A stretch of DNA of 64,000 bases from Dromiciops gliroides (Eukaryota; Chordata; Mammalia; Microbiotheria; Microbiotheriidae). The translations under genes and the position numbers were made by a program. Shown here piece after piece: positions 38,785 to 50,914 of the stretch; position 1 is the first letter of the stretch; every line of letters begins with the position of its first letter. Location: NCBI RefSeq assembly GCF_019393635.1, contig NC_057861.1, positions 306,115,468-306,179,467 on the forward strand. The letters run 5' to 3'. Below the pieces are notes generated by a model. That model saw nothing but the letters and a program-made list of their open reading frames with translations. It was not told where the DNA came from and made no database searches.

Positions 38785-38895
38785 CAGAAGATTATAAGTG
38801 ACTTGCCTAAAGTTACACAAGTGGTATCAGAGTCAGGATTTGAATTCAGGTTCTCTCAGAGCCAGTGGTCTTTCTACAGTATCACCCTGCTTCCT
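38785..38895 (-). repeat. MIR/WSINE-related fragment, antisense
   Basis: ataagtgacttgcctaaagt, gaattcaggttctctcagag and a degenerate head. Confidence 0.65.
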
Positions 38896-38999
38896 TTTGC
38901 TTTCAACTTTTAATTTGGAAATTAACTACAATAGAATTAATTTAATTTTGCTTTGTCCTACAAAATGTGTGCTTATGAAAACAAAAGGATGATTTTATT

Positions 39000-40880
39000 C
39001 CACTTCAAAATTAAATGCTATAGCTTTGATTTGGTGGATCTATTGTATTTCCCAAACTGATCTTTTTGCTAGTAGGTCACCATTATAATACACTGTAATG
39101 TTTCTGGAAAGTAATGAGTAAATGAGTATTTTTCAATATATTACTTGGGTATGTTGGAAAAATTCAATCCCCAGAGTGCTGAGATTAGAAATGCTTGGAC
39201 AAATGATAGTCGTCAATATCTAACAGCGAATTATCAGGCTCTTTAGAAATCAAGTTTTTTACTCCTGTAACTTGGCATTCTGGGAGTCTTAAAATTCACA
39301 AAAGCTATATTCATGTGATGGTAGGGAAGTGTCAGAGTAAGCAAACTTGGCATACTATAACCACCATTGGTACTCCAGATATTAAACACAAGTGATGAGA
39401 AATCTCTATATTATTAAAATTAAATTATATTTAAAAATTAAAATTAGGTTCTGCTAATTAAAACTCATGGATTTAAAAAGGTTAGTGGGGGATGGGGAAA
39501 GGGGTTTTGGAAAGTTTAGAGAAAAATCCCTAAGCCACAACCCACCATTCTCAGCTCCACAGGTGGACTATAAGAAACTATACTTAATGGGAAGAAAATT
39601 AGTCTGGCAACTGGAAGAAAAGAAGTCCTTGTCCTAGTGAAACAGACATACTATGAGAATAAAAACTAAGTTTTTGAAGCATCTCAATTGCTTCACTGTG
39701 GTATACAGGAGGTACAGAAAATAATGAATGGACCATTTTGAGGAGTAATGGCTCAGCAGTAATAATTGTCTGCTTCTAAATTGTTCAATTTTTATCAACA
39801 AAAATGTAAGGAGACACCCCAAGAAAGAACAGCCTGTCTCACCAAGCTCTTGCCATACAACTGACTGACAACAATTTATCTGTCTGGTTCCTACCAAATT
39901 TGTATACAGTAATCTGCAGATTATCCTGGAAGCTGCCTGATCACTTTACAGGAAAATATCATTCCTATGAAATTGTTTTCTATAAAGAAGGGTGAACAAG
40001 AAAGAAGGAAAAACTACCACCAACAAAACCACTGTTCTTCCCTGGATAGCAGCTCTCTTTGACAGCTTGAACAAAAGTGCTTTACTAACCCACTTAAGAT
40101 GGAAGCATTCACAGAGTTAAAAGCTGGAAAAGGCTGATCCAGGGAAACGTAGGTAAATTAGATACATTTCTGTAATTCTTCTGATGCAAATTCAATTCTT
40201 TTTAAGAGCCCGCAGTTTTTTCTTGCCTTTATTCTAGACGTTACGTCACACTTTTCATAATAACACTTTAAAATCATTGCACTGGATGATATGGCTTTAG
40301 AGACTAGTCAGCATGACTACTATTATTCCAGGCAAGCTAGCTTTATTATGGCACATGGCATCATTTATTTCTCCCTGCAAATACTTCTAAAAAGGAAAAG
40401 AAAAATGTTAAAATGGATTAGTTTCAAATTATTGTCATTTATATGATAAATTAATCTTAGAAACTAAATTTGCATAGAATTTAGAATAAAGGGAATTTTC
40501 CTTTCTAACTGTATTTTTCTGCAATAATTTTGTCCAAACCTACCAAATTCTTGCAACTGAGTGATATTAAGTATTGAAATTATCTATCACACCAAATTAT
40601 CTATTGAACATTTTTCATGTCTCTTCTGGAGTCAATTTATCAACCTGCTAAAGGGTCTCTGTTTCATTAATTTCTAACTATTAAAAATTCTATACATCTA
40701 TATGTACATGCAAATAGAAGATACGTATTAAGGATGTTTTTAGGCTTTGGGAATGTTATTGGGATTTAGCTTTGAATAGGGAACAGGAGAGGTATAGGGG
40801 ATTGTGGTAATTTTAGGAAATATAAAACTATTAAGAATCATTAACTTAGGCCTCAAGGGTGATTTGTTGATATAATCACT
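39000..40880. other. Intron without recognised elements
   Basis: AT-rich unique-looking DNA. I see no repeat or gene that I can support. Confidence 0.5.
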
Positions 40881-40889
40881 CCATCCAGA

Positions 40890-41062
40890 GGGCACTGGTG
40901 AGCTTACTGGGCAGAGGGCCACTAGGCTCTCTATGGAGGGGTGAACCAGCTCAGGTTGGAAAAAAATGGAACAAGTTAATGTTTCTTTGTCAGTCAGTAT
41001 TGGCATGAGAGCTGTGAGTAGCTGCTCTATTTCCAACTTGGGCAAGACAGGAAAACAGAGAG
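40890..41062 (+). pseudogene. RN7SL pseudogene: 7SL RNA pseudogene, partial (3' half)
   Basis: The plus strand follows the second half of 7SL (signal recognition particle RNA). The blocks are ggtgagcttactgggcagag, gccactaggctctctatgg, aggggtgaaccagctcagg, ttggaaaaaaatggaacaag, gagctgtgagtagctgctct and aacttgggcaagacagga. These correspond in order to the 7SL segments around GGTGACC, CACCAGGTTGCC, AGGGGTGAACC, GGTCGGAAACGGAGC, GTGAATAGCCACTGC and CCTGGGCAACAT. The start of 7SL is missing or unrecognisable. A 127-codon minus-strand frame through it is not a gene. Confidence 0.82.
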
Positions 41063-42376
41063 GGAGAGCGGGAGGGAAGTTCCTGATAATCTTGATAATA
41101 ACTTCACTTTTATTGCATATCACTGGTTCATTAGACTAATGTTTCCCTTAATTTCTTAAGACTGAGCATATTATTAGGAATGGGGCAGGTTATACTGGAA
41201 AATCCTGGGATAGCAAAGAAGGTTCCAGCTTTCTCTGGTCTTAGCTTTATATCATTGTTTCTCATAATAATCTGTCTTTATTTGGAATGATTCTGGAAAG
41301 TCTTAGTTTCAACTCAGGCCTAACTACTCAATAAATTACCTTTGAGATCATACCAAAATTCACTGTGACCATTCAGCATTTTTTCTTTTTAATTCTATGG
41401 ACAATTAGAGCTTTATTTTAAATGTAAGTATCTGTTAAAACATGTCCAGACTTCATTACGGTAGATGGTCACTTAGTTACCACTATAATTTTGTGAATGG
41501 CATATAGCAATACAAGGAGCTGTAGGAAGATCTGCAGGATCTATACGTTTGGCAGGCTCTTCCCACAGACCTAAATCACAAACATCTTAGCTATAAAGCA
41601 CTGCTGCTATTCCCATAAAAAAGGCAGCCCACCCCACCCTCCCAGCTATCTATCATTCACTGGGATGCATTTTGCTATTGACACATGTCTAGCTTGGAAC
41701 GATTCCTAGGTTAAAGGAGTGATTACAGAGGACCAACTGCCTTAATAGAGATAGGTAAGGGAATAAAGGAAGCTGTTATTTGGTTAACTGAATTATTCTT
41801 TTTCATTATAAAGGCTTTATAAAATTAAATAGTAGGGACTCTAGGCTACCTTACATTGAGCAGATCCCATATCTTCAATTTTAATTGATTAATATGATTC
41901 ATCACTAGAAGAAATTCAGATTAAGAAAATTAGGTAAGCAATATTTATAATTTAAGCAGAGAAAATTAATATATCCTGAAAGATATGAATTGTCTGAATC
42001 TGTATGTAAGGTTAATTCTGCCATTAAATTACACATAAGCTTATGGAGGGCAATGTCTAACATAATTAAAGTAAGTGAACAGAAAAAGACAAGGGCCTTC
42101 TACCACTTATTAGTTCTTATTATACAGCTTTGTGATAAAAGCTCCTCTATACACACTCACATTCATACACACAGATACACACAATCAATAGCTATACTGT
42201 TTCCAGAAAAACACATTTTTATAATAGAATATAATGCAGTTCACAGATAGATGCGTATTCCTCTTATATCCTATTGGCAGCCAGACTTCTTGCTCACAAA
42301 AAACAGTGATGTCTGTGATTCATCCTGCTACCTCTACAACATACTTCTCCTAATCTACCTCAATCCTACCTATACT

Positions 42377-42410
42377 CTTTCTTTCTTTCTCTCTCTCTCT
42401 CTCTATATAT
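42377..42410. repeat. (TC)n then (TA)n short tract
   Basis: ttctttctctctctctctct followed by tatatatatta. Confidence 0.85.
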
Positions 42411-42488
42411 ATTATATTCCCACCTTCCCTTTTCCTTTTAATGTGTCATCTATAGTCCCTCTTTTTTTAAAGATTATTTTTCTTTTTA

Positions 42489-42676
42489 CCACCTCCCTCC
42501 TTCCCCTCCTTCCCTCCTTCCCTCCTTCCCTCCTTCCTTCCTTCCTTCCTTCCTTCCTTCCCCTCCTTCCCTCCTTCCTTCCTTCCTTCCTTCCTTCCTT
42601 CCTTCCTTCCTTCCTTCCTTCCTTCCTTCCTTCCTTCCTTCCTTCCTTCCTTCCTTCCTTCCTTCCTTCCTTCCTT
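42489..42676. repeat. (CCTT)n microsatellite, about 190 bases
   Basis: A long nearly pure ccttccttcc tract, imperfect at the left. It abuts the 3' end of the 7SL pseudogene, whose tail on the minus strand is therefore (AAGG)n. Open frames of LPSF or KEGR repeats are artefacts. Confidence 0.97.
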
Positions 42677-42932
42677 GTCTCCCTATCTTGCCCAAGCTGG
42701 AAGTGCAGTGGCTACTCATGGCTCTAATGCCCAAACTAAATCTTGTTCTGTTTTTTTCAACCCTTCCTAGACTAGCCCGATGGCCCTCTGCTCTGTAAGC
42801 TTACCACATTAATGCTAAATTTAGTGAGGACACCCAATCTGCTTTAGTCTGAATGAAGCTCAACTCTCAAGCTCATCTGATCTATCAGACAGCCCCACCC
42901 CAGTAGCAGGGATCACAGATAGAATATACACT
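42677..42932 (-). pseudogene. RN7SL pseudogene: 7SL RNA pseudogene, near full length
   Basis: The plus strand reads as the reverse complement of 7SL RNA along most of its length: gtctccctatcttgcccaag, ctggaagtgcagtggctact, tgttctgtttttttcaaccc, gatggccctctgctctgtaa, gcttaccacattaatgctaa, atttagtgaggacacccaat, and then gagctt-like and agtagcagggatcacag at the right end, the 7SL 5' end. The order and spacing match 7SL and not a tRNA SINE. Marsupials lack Alu, so a retroposed 7SL copy is the simplest reading. It is too mutated to be a functional SRP RNA. Confidence 0.85.
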
Positions 42933-43029
42933 ACTACTCTTAGCCACCACATTTATTTATGAAATATGTGTGTTCTCTCATCTATCCAGAGAATCATCTC
43001 TTGTAATAAAGAACTAAAAAGAAAGTTCA

Positions 43030-43680
43030 GAAAAATCCAAACATCAATGGTTTCTTATAGTCACATGTACTTTTTTATACCAATAGTCCTGTATCTTTGC
43101 AAAGAAGAGTGGAGGTCTATTTTCTCAACTCTTTTTAGAGACAAACTTGGTTATTATAATTATAAGGATTAGAGTTTCTTTTTTATTTGTTCTTTCCATT
43201 TACATTGTTGTATGTGGGAACTTTCTTTTTGTCTTTGATATCTTGCGATATATTCCAAGCTATGGAACCTCTATCAAGGTTAAGGACATTTTAATTACTT
43301 TTTCTCTAAGCATAATTCCAGATTGCTTTCACCAATTCATAGCTCCACCATTGGTATATTTGTGTGCAGTTATTCTGCAGCTCCTTCAAAAATCACTATT
43401 TGCAACCATTTGAATCTTTTGTTATCTTTGACAGTGTGCTGTTTGTGAGCTGAGACCTCAGAGTTCTTTCGCTTTGCACATATCTTATCATGTACAAATG
43501 TTGCACATATGAGCAATATTTCATATAGTTAATAATTTAAAATTCTTTTGAGAATTGTTTGTTCATATTCTTTGACCACACTTATCCACTGGGGAATGGT
43601 TCTTGGTTTTATGTATTTGTATTAGTTAAATATACAAATATGTATGTATATATATTAGACCCTCATCAGAGACATTTGAT
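43030..43680 (-). mobile_element. L1 3'UTR-type segment, antisense
   Basis: It carries several words of the marsupial L1 3' region in reverse: tttccatttacattgttgta, gggaactttctttttgtctt, ggttaaggacattttaatta, ccaattcatagctccaccat, tgagacctcagagttctttc, gagaattgtttgttcatatt and atccactggggaatggttc. It is 5'-truncated. Confidence 0.75.
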
Positions 43681-43699
43681 GTAGAGATTCCTGTTCCCT

Positions 43700-44590
43700 T
43701 CCCCACCAGTCTTCTTTTACCTTAGCTACATTCATGGGGTGAGTGAGCTTTTCAATTTCTTGTAAACCCAAGCTCTCACCCCACTCCCCGCCCCCCGCCC
43801 CCTCTGCCTCCTGTTAACAACTCCTACTCCATCCACCCATGCCTTTCAATCTTGGTCTCATCATCTCATACGTTTTCCAAATTCTACTGTTCATGGAAAC
43901 TTGCAAGGTTCCATATGGAAGAAAACATATCCTCATTCCCCTACTGGGTGTTTTTCCCCCCTCATGTCTTTGGCACACATGGCCAGAAACAGAATGCAAA
44001 CAACTGTCTCCTCCAGACAAAACTGCTGCCATCATTACTTAGCAAACATTTCCCTTGAGGTTTCTTGATTCAGATTCTTATTGCATTATCTATTGGCCTC
44101 TAGGAGTTCCTTACTTAGCCCCATAGACTTCCTGTCCTCTTCACCCCAGTCACTGCATTGATACTCAGGTAGTACAGCATATACACTGAAGTCCCCTTAA
44201 ACACCCTGGTCTCTAAATTCATCAATGACTTACATACATTCACTCTACTTCGGCCAATCATTCCCTCATTTGCCTCTCTCCTCATGATTAGAGGGCTGAA
44301 GGGTAAAGTAGTAAACTCCTCCCAAAGACTTCCTTTATATAGGGCTCAGAACTTTCCAGGTAACTTTCCATTTTCTATGAACGTTTAAACTTGGTTTCAA
44401 CTGCAGGGAACATCATGCCCCAGAGCCACAAACGTCTGGTAACCCAACGGCCCTCATTTTGTGTGTTGTTTTCCTCCATTAGATTGTAAGCTCTTTGAGG
44501 GGAGAGCCTTTCTTTTTCTTACTTGCCCCCCAGTGCTTAGCAGAGTGCCTGGCACATAATAAATATTTACTGAATCGAACAAAGCATAGG
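43700..44590 (+). mobile_element. L2-like LINE fragment with 3' end
   Basis: The end is diagnostic: ccattagattgtaagctctt, tgaggggagagcctttctt, cagtgcttagcagagtgcct and ggcacataataaatatttac. The upstream part has the C/T-rich style of L2 ORF2, including caccctggtctctaaattca. The left edge is uncertain. Confidence 0.7.
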
Positions 44591-44859
44591 TGACAAGGAA
44601 GATGCAGTAAAGATCTTAATATCAAAGAGGAAAATTTGACCTCAGGTATTTTGAGGTATTCAAGCAGAGCCTAGATATTCCAATGTGTGTGATGTGATGT
44701 GATGTGGAAGAGATTCCTTTTCAGGCTGAGTTGGGCTTGATGGCCTCTTAGTTCTCTTTCAGTTAAGATTCTGTGATCCTTCCAGGTTCACCATTGGCTA
44801 TTCCCTTACTCCCCTCTCTTCTCTTTCCACCTGCAGTCAGTCATGCCAAGTCTAGTCAC

Positions 44860-45560
44860 TACTGCTAACAACATCACTAACATATATTCTTTTATTTCCA
44901 GCCACACAGTCAATATCCCAGTTTATTTGATTTATTTATTCATTCATTTATTTGTTTGTTTATTTATTTAATGTCCTAGTTTAAGAACTCATTACCTTTT
45001 GTTTGGAATATTGTGATAACAGTCTCCCTGCTTCTAGCTACCAAAACTCATCTAAATTGCAATTCTGACTATGTCACTCCTCTGCTAACAAATTTTCACT
45101 GGCTTCCCATTGACTCTAAGACAAAGTATACATTTCTCAGACTGACATTTTTTAAATCCTCCACAATTTGACTCCTATCTTTCCAAGAATTTTGTATTAT
45201 TCTCCTTTATACATGCAATGCTTTTAACTAAGATGACATACTAGCTGTTCCTCAAATTGGGCATCTCCTTTTTCTTCCAACTTCATGCAGTGTCATAAGA
45301 CGATGGTCCTCTTATCTCTGGAATGCACTCCCTGAACTAGTCTTTTAGAATCTATGGCTTCCTTTCAAGGCTTAGTTCAGGTGCCAACTCCTTTGCAGAA
45401 CCTTTTATAATTCTCCCAAGTTGTTAAGGGCTGTCTCAGTCCCCAAATTATCTTGTATTTACACATCTGGGCACACTGTGTATCCCCTGCATAAAATGTG
45501 ATATTTCATTTTTTTTCTCTGAATTCCTAAAACCCATCATCATAGTGCATTTGCTCAATA
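44860..45560 (+). mobile_element. L2-like LINE fragment
   Basis: L2 ORF2/3'UTR words occur in order: tgtcactcctctgctaacaa, cactggcttcccattgactc, tcctccacaatttgactcct, atctctggaatgcactccct and ggcttagttcaggtgccaac. A (TTTA)n run lies at 44932-44970. Confidence 0.8.
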
Positions 45561-45721
45561 GCAGGTACTTAATAAATGTTGATTTCAACTGAATAAATAT
45601 AAAACCAACAATCAAGGTTAATCTCATTAGAACAAGGATCAGCTTTACTATTTGCTGATTGAAAAGGCAAAGCAACTGGAGAGTTTTCTGCTTTGTTGTC
45701 TTTTGAAAAACACACTAGATT

Positions 45722-45962
45722 TGGAGTTGGGATACAGTGGATAGAGTACGAGGTCTGGAGTCAGGGAGATCTCAGTTCAAAACTGGCCTCTGACACTTAA
45801 TAGCTGTGTGACAGAAGGCAAGTCACTTAACTTTTTTGTCTGTTTCTTCTAGTATAAAATGGGAATAATAGTAGCTCCTACCTCAAAGGGTGTTGTGAGG
45901 ATCAAATGAGATATTTTAAAAATCACTTAGCATAGTGCCTGGCATATAGGAGCACTACAAAA
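45722..45962 (+). repeat. MIR/WSINE-related full-length old SINE
   Basis: Head tacagtggatagagtacgag, tctgacacttaatagctgtg, then aggcaagtcacttaac, aaaatgggaataatagtagc and tgttgtgaggatcaaatgag, ending tgcctggcatataggagc. Confidence 0.85.
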
Positions 45963-45969
45963 AATGTTC

Positions 45970-46085
45970 ATTCATTTCCCCTTAGGAAGTCATTTAATCT
46001 TTTTGAGCCTCAGTTTCCTCATCTCTAAAATTAGGGGGTTGGACTAGATGACTAAGGTCCCCTTCAATTCTAAATCTGAGTCTCT
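45970..46085 (+). repeat. MIR-like SINE fragment
   Basis: ttgagcctcagtttcctcat, then gttggactagatgactaagg and ccttcaattctaaatctg. Confidence 0.7.
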
Positions 46086-46089
46086 CCTT

Positions 46090-46530
46090 CCAGAATACTT
46101 AGCACTATTTTCTTCCCGTATTGAAGTTAGTTATGCTTTGCTTCCTCTAATAGACTGCACACTTTTTGAGGAGTATGGCCTTGTTTTTGCTAATCTTTAT
46201 TTCTGAATTTACTGTACACTAAATACTAGGCAAATTTTCAATTGAAGTGAATTAAACTTTCTCACTTTGCCCCATTTCTGCTTGGTGAAATCCTATCTTT
46301 TAGGGCACAGCTAAAACGCCCCCTCCCTTCTTCCATGAAATCTTTCCTGATGCCCCCAACCTGAAATGGCTCTTCCTTCTATTAACTTTCAAACACCTTG
46401 CTCAAAAAACCCTTTTATTTACTTTTATATTAAACTTCACTGGGTTCATGTCTCAACTCCTCTATTGCTCCTCTTTGAGAAGCAGGGGCTATATCTTAGT
46501 TATTTTTTAAATGTATGCTACATGAGTTAA
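46090..46530 (+). mobile_element. Two L2 3'-end fragments in tandem
   Basis: 46090-46255 has ctctaatagactgcacactt, gaggagtatggccttg and a decayed end. From about 46256 a second fragment begins, with tttagggcacagctaaaacg, tccatgaaatctttcctgat and gagaagcaggggctatatct. Both are in sense orientation. Confidence 0.7.
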
Positions 46531-46534
46531 TGAC

Positions 46535-48860
46535 ACCTTTCCTTAATTTATTTGCTTTCATTCATTTAATTGGCCAAAACCCATAAAAGATATTTAGATT
46601 CTTCTCTGTGTGTATAATTATGATACACAGAATTACATATGTTATAACAACTCTCCAAATATACAAAGTTCTACACCCATGCCCAATTCCATCTCTGCAA
46701 AGGCAGAGATGAAATCTCAAATCTGATACTCCATAATCCTTTTACTCAACAAGATATCTATATCTATATCTATATTGCCTCTCAGTGAAGATAGAAAGGC
46801 CTAGGAAAAACAGCATCTGAGGAGTTAAGAGAAAGAAAATCTTTTTGTCTAATGATTACTTAGTTTTAACAACAGGTACATGACATGTAAACAAAAAAAA
46901 ATACTATGATGTTTGAAGGAAAAACTAAAGGAAAGTTAATTCTTATTGCAGATCTAAGAAAGCCAAAGAGATTCTCCCTATGTGCTTCTGGTCCTATAAA
47001 TCACTTAGCTGCACTCTGGTGGAATGATAGCTTCTTTGAAATCAGGCTATGATGGAATTTCTATCTAGAATCTGATTCCCTGAGAGAAAGAAAGATTGGA
47101 AAGACTTCTAATTCCACATTGTCTTCAGTGGGACTCTAAAGGGAGTTTCCTAGTCTTTATGCATATAAGCCTCATTATTTCACTCATTTTAATATCAATG
47201 AAATAAGCCTCAATGCAGGAATGTGCTTTAACTAAGTATAATCAAATTTCACATTGGATGCTCTAGTTGTATTCAAGAAACAAACTGATAAAATTTTGGT
47301 AATTAATCAATGGGTGCTTTAATAATACATTTTTCTTTTTAAAAGAGGATGATTTTATTATTTCAAAGTTTATGTTTCATATGGTTGAGGTTAGTTACAA
47401 ATTCTAGTACCATATTCTTGGTCATCAGAAACCATGTATTGAATGGGTCATAGCAACTGAACTATCTGCCTAATGAGTTAAGATCTGTGGCAAAATATGT
47501 TGGCCTCAAGATGATTCATCAAAAGGATCAGTCATGAGGTGCCAAGACGTAGTGGGGGGGGGGGAAGGGAATAGGACAGAGACATGAAGAATAGATGAAG
47601 AAAGAAGACAAAAGATTTTCACAAAGTTGCTAAAGCTTGGATAGCATCTAAGGTTTAAGTAAAACTTAATGCTTTTTTTCTAAGCTGTGTAAGTGATTTC
47701 CTAAACAAGTCTAGCAGGCTTTGGTTTTATCAAACTATCCAAACATTCAAATATAAAAGTTCAATTTCACTCAATGAAATATAAAAATGGAAGCAAGAAA
47801 TATGAGAAAATAATGACATTTACATTTAGTGTATGTCATAAGAAGTTCTGTCATTTTTCATTAATAAAAGCTCTTTTAGAAAAGTAATTAATTTTGTCTG
47901 GCAAAATTACTATTATCATGGGACTACAATATATGTTGAACACAACTGACTAGAATTTCTACTACCTGAAGAAGATAAGAATTTAAGTCAGGAGAAGAGT
48001 TCTATTAAAGGATATTAAAAATTCTTACATGAATAACTATATCTGGATACTATATCTGTTCTCAAACCTTTTTCATCTCTTTTGAATATCAAAAGCAATT
48101 AGATCATACAATGAGCTAATTACTTGGAAAATATCATTTTTTGCCACAGTGATCCATTTCCTAATAATTGTTCAAGAACATCTCAAAAATTTTTCTAATT
48201 TTTTTTATTGTTAGAACAAAAGGCTTACTCATTCTTAAAATATCCAAAAATTAGTGATCTGAGTCTATTCTTCCTTAATGGTATGACCACAAAGCCTATG
48301 CATAATTTCATTTTTCCTTTTGAATGTTCAAATGATGTTAGGTGGAGGAATAAATAAAAGTTAATCTTTTATGAAATATTTTCAGTTAACAAAAACATAT
48401 TGTTGCCCAAATTGGAAAAAGGCAACAATCCATTTAATCTTAGTGAATCCAAATTTTAGAGCTAGAAGAATCCCTGAGATATTACTTAGCCTACTTGTGG
48501 TTTCTTGATTTTTAGGACTATGCTCTTTCTACATCATATTGTCTGAAAATGGTCTCATTTTATGTTAAACTCTAAGAACTGACATATGTAGCAATTATGA
48601 AACATTTAAATTTAAGTATGAAATTTATCTTTATAACTAAAAAGGGAGTTGAATATGTTAATGAGGGAAAATAAAGACACTGGTAATATCATAACTAAAG
48701 GGAAACCAAGAGAAGAAACAGGAGACCAAAGTGTCAATACTACTCCATATACCTACTAGAATAATGACTATAAAGTCACAATATTTTGGAGCCTCAGTTT
48801 CTCCATTTGACCCCCTTACTTGTCTTTGGAAAAGACACCCCATCTCTCCAACTCATTGGT
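46535..48860. other. Intron without recognised elements
   Basis: AT-rich sequence. It contains a G-run near 47555 and a short CR1-like scrap near 48455. There are no supportable genes. Confidence 0.5.
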
Positions 48861-48864
48861 TGTT

Positions 48865-49170
48865 CTTCATGCCTGCCATGGTCGCACCCCTTTTCTCCAC
48901 CTCCTAGATTCTTTCAAGTATCAGCTGAAATTCTACTTTCTGCAGGAAGCCTTTCCTGAGCCTCCTCAATGCTAATGCCTCGACCACTGGGGACTGCCTC
49001 CTATTCATCAGGTGGGCATCTTGCTTGGACATGAGTGCTTGTATGCTGTCTTCCCACTCAGGAGAGCTTCTTGTGAGCAAGGACTATTTCTGCCTTTCTT
49101 TGAATCCTCAGTACTCACACAGTGTTGGCCACATACGATGTGCCTGATAAATATTTGTTGACTGATCTGT
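48865..49170 (+). mobile_element. L2 3' end
   Basis: ctttcaagtatcagctgaaa, tctgcaggaagcctttcctg, gtgagcaaggactatttctg and tgcctgataaatatttgttg are typical of an L2 3' terminus. Confidence 0.85.
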
Positions 49171-49229
49171 AAAAAGGGGATAATTGTTGTATTACCAACC
49201 CCAGAGGGTTTTGATAAGGTGTGTGCTTT

Positions 49230-49558
49230 GCCTTATATAATGTTATATAAATTAGCTTTTAAGTCTTCTTTCATGCTACGCAATTCCATGCTCTCTACAT
49301 TTCAGGCAAACTGGACTATCAACTGCTTCTGGGTACAATTGTTTAAACTGTTCCCTAAGACTGGAATACACTTCCCAGAGAAATATTTCTCTTCCTTCAA
49401 GACCAGTCTCATCACATTTTATGTTGTTTGTTTTATACTTCTCAGAATACATGTCACATCTCAGCCCACTTCTACCTTGTAATTTAAGCTCCTTGAGGGC
49501 AGCAATCGAAAAGACCATTTTGAGTTGAAACTCACTGGGGTCAGTGCCTAATATGGAA
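49230..49558 (+). mobile_element. L2-like 3' fragment
   Basis: gactggaatacacttcccag, cttccttcaagaccagtctc and taatttaagctccttgaggg. Confidence 0.7.
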
Positions 49559-49569
49559 TGTATGAAGGG

Positions 49570-49733
49570 GTTTTGTTTTGTTTTGTTTTGTTTTTTTGTG
49601 AAGCAATTGGGGTTAAGTGACTTGCCCAGGGTCACACAGCTAGTAAGTGTTTAAGTGTCTGAGGCCGGATTTGAACTCAGGTACTCCTGAATCCAGGGCC
49701 GATGCTTTGTCCACTGCGCCACCTAGCTGCCCC
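49570..49733 (-). mobile_element. WSINE1-like CORE-SINE, antisense
   Basis: A (TTTTG)n start is followed by a complete antisense SINE ending cacctagctgcccc. The direct repeat tgtatgaaggg lies at 49559-49569 and 49734-49744. It inserted at the end of an L2 fragment. Confidence 0.95.
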
Positions 49734-49774
49734 TGTATGAAGGGTTTTAACAAAAGTTGTTTAATACAAGGCAG

Positions 49775-50320
49775 ATTGGAACAGAATTGGACCAGGTGTC
49801 AGATGCCAGTCTAAGGACTTTGTATTCTATCCTTAAAATGATAGGAAATCACTGAAGATTTTTGAATGAGGAAATGGCATGATCAAACTTCAGGAAAATT
49901 ATTCTGGCAACTATATAAAGAAGAAATGTCAAACATGGAGCAGGTAGCCTGAACCAGATTAAACATTCTTGGGAAATATTAACAAAATATTGTTCCAAAA
50001 AACAATAAACATAGAAAATATTTCATTTTAAAAACTAAGTCAATATGCGGCCTGCTTGGATCCTTATGTACATTTTAATGGCTCCTATTTCTATTTGAGT
50101 TTGATGCCATTCATGTAGAGGATAGATAACAGAGACTAGAGGCATGGAGAACAATTAGGAACAATATTGCGGGAAAGAAGTAATACAACCTTAACAAGGG
50201 CAGTGAGCAGGTAGCACAGAAAAGGGGACAAATATCAAAGTTGTAGAAGCAGAGTTGACAAATATTGAACACTACTGAATATGGTGTTGAGAGAGAGGTG
50301 AGAGTCAAGGATATCCAGAG
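49775..50320 (+). repeat. Old interspersed repeat split by a hAT-like element
   Basis: Left part: tttgtattctatccttaaaa, ggaaatcactgaagattttt, aatggcatgatcaaacttc, attattctggcaactatata. The right part resumes near 50116 with gagactagaggcatggagaa, accttaacaagggcagtgag and gagagaggtgagagtcaagg. Together they resemble a widespread old mammalian repeat of uncertain family. Confidence 0.6.
49926..50115 (+). mobile_element. Non-autonomous hAT-like DNA element
   Basis: It begins atgtcaaacatgg and ends gagtttgatgccattc, a degenerate terminal inverted repeat related to tgtcaaac/gtttgaca. Inside are ctgaaccagattaaacattc and taagtcaatatgcggcctgc. It lies within the repeat listed at 49775-50320. The hAT assignment is from remembered TIR style and is tentative. 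Confidence 0.55.
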
Positions 50321-50657
50321 ATATAAACTCAGGTAAATAAGTAATCACCAAACCAATCACCTCTTTAATTTGTGTTCATGTAGTATCCTTGACCAGTGTC
50401 TTTGAAAAAAATTATTGATGTCATTTTTAAAACACCCTACTCCTTTCTGATATTTCCATTCCCCAGACTTCCTTTATAACAAAGAAAAATATCTGAACGA
50501 CTTGATAAACAACCACAGCTGCCATATACAACATTGTGTTTTCAGAGTTCCCTACCTGTCTCTTCTCAAAGGAGGAAAGTGCTTCACTGTCTTTTTTTTT
50601 TTTTTTGGCACAAAAATTCCTGACCATAATTAATATCATGGCAATTAAGAAGTCTAA

Positions 50658-50659
<2 letters not shown>

Positions 50660-50731
<72 letters not shown>
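50660..50731. repeat. (TA)n microsatellite
   Basis: About 36 pure ta units. Confidence 0.98.
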
Positions 50732-50734
<3 letters not shown>

Positions 50735-50914
50735 AAGGACTATCATGTTCTCAAGGTCAGACAACTGACACCAATCTAGTCATTTCATGCACATAAAATG
50801 AGTTGCATGGTTTTACCAAAAGTAAGAAATTAATTCTTTTTGTTTTACAAAATTCCCAACTCTCAACAATACAAAACAACAATAGATACCTTTCTATAGA
50901 ATAGGAGAATATAT

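Noticed and set aside
40740-41123. A 127-codon minus-strand open frame
   Set aside because: It overlaps the 7SL RNA pseudogene at 40890-41062, which explains part of it, and shows no protein-like motifs.
42251-42734. Long frames of LPSF repeats or KEGR repeats
   Set aside because: These are translations of the (CCTT)n microsatellite on either strand.
42677-42932. An Alu-like SINE
   Set aside because: The segment includes the central S domain of 7SL, which Alu lacks, so a 7SL retrocopy is the better explanation.
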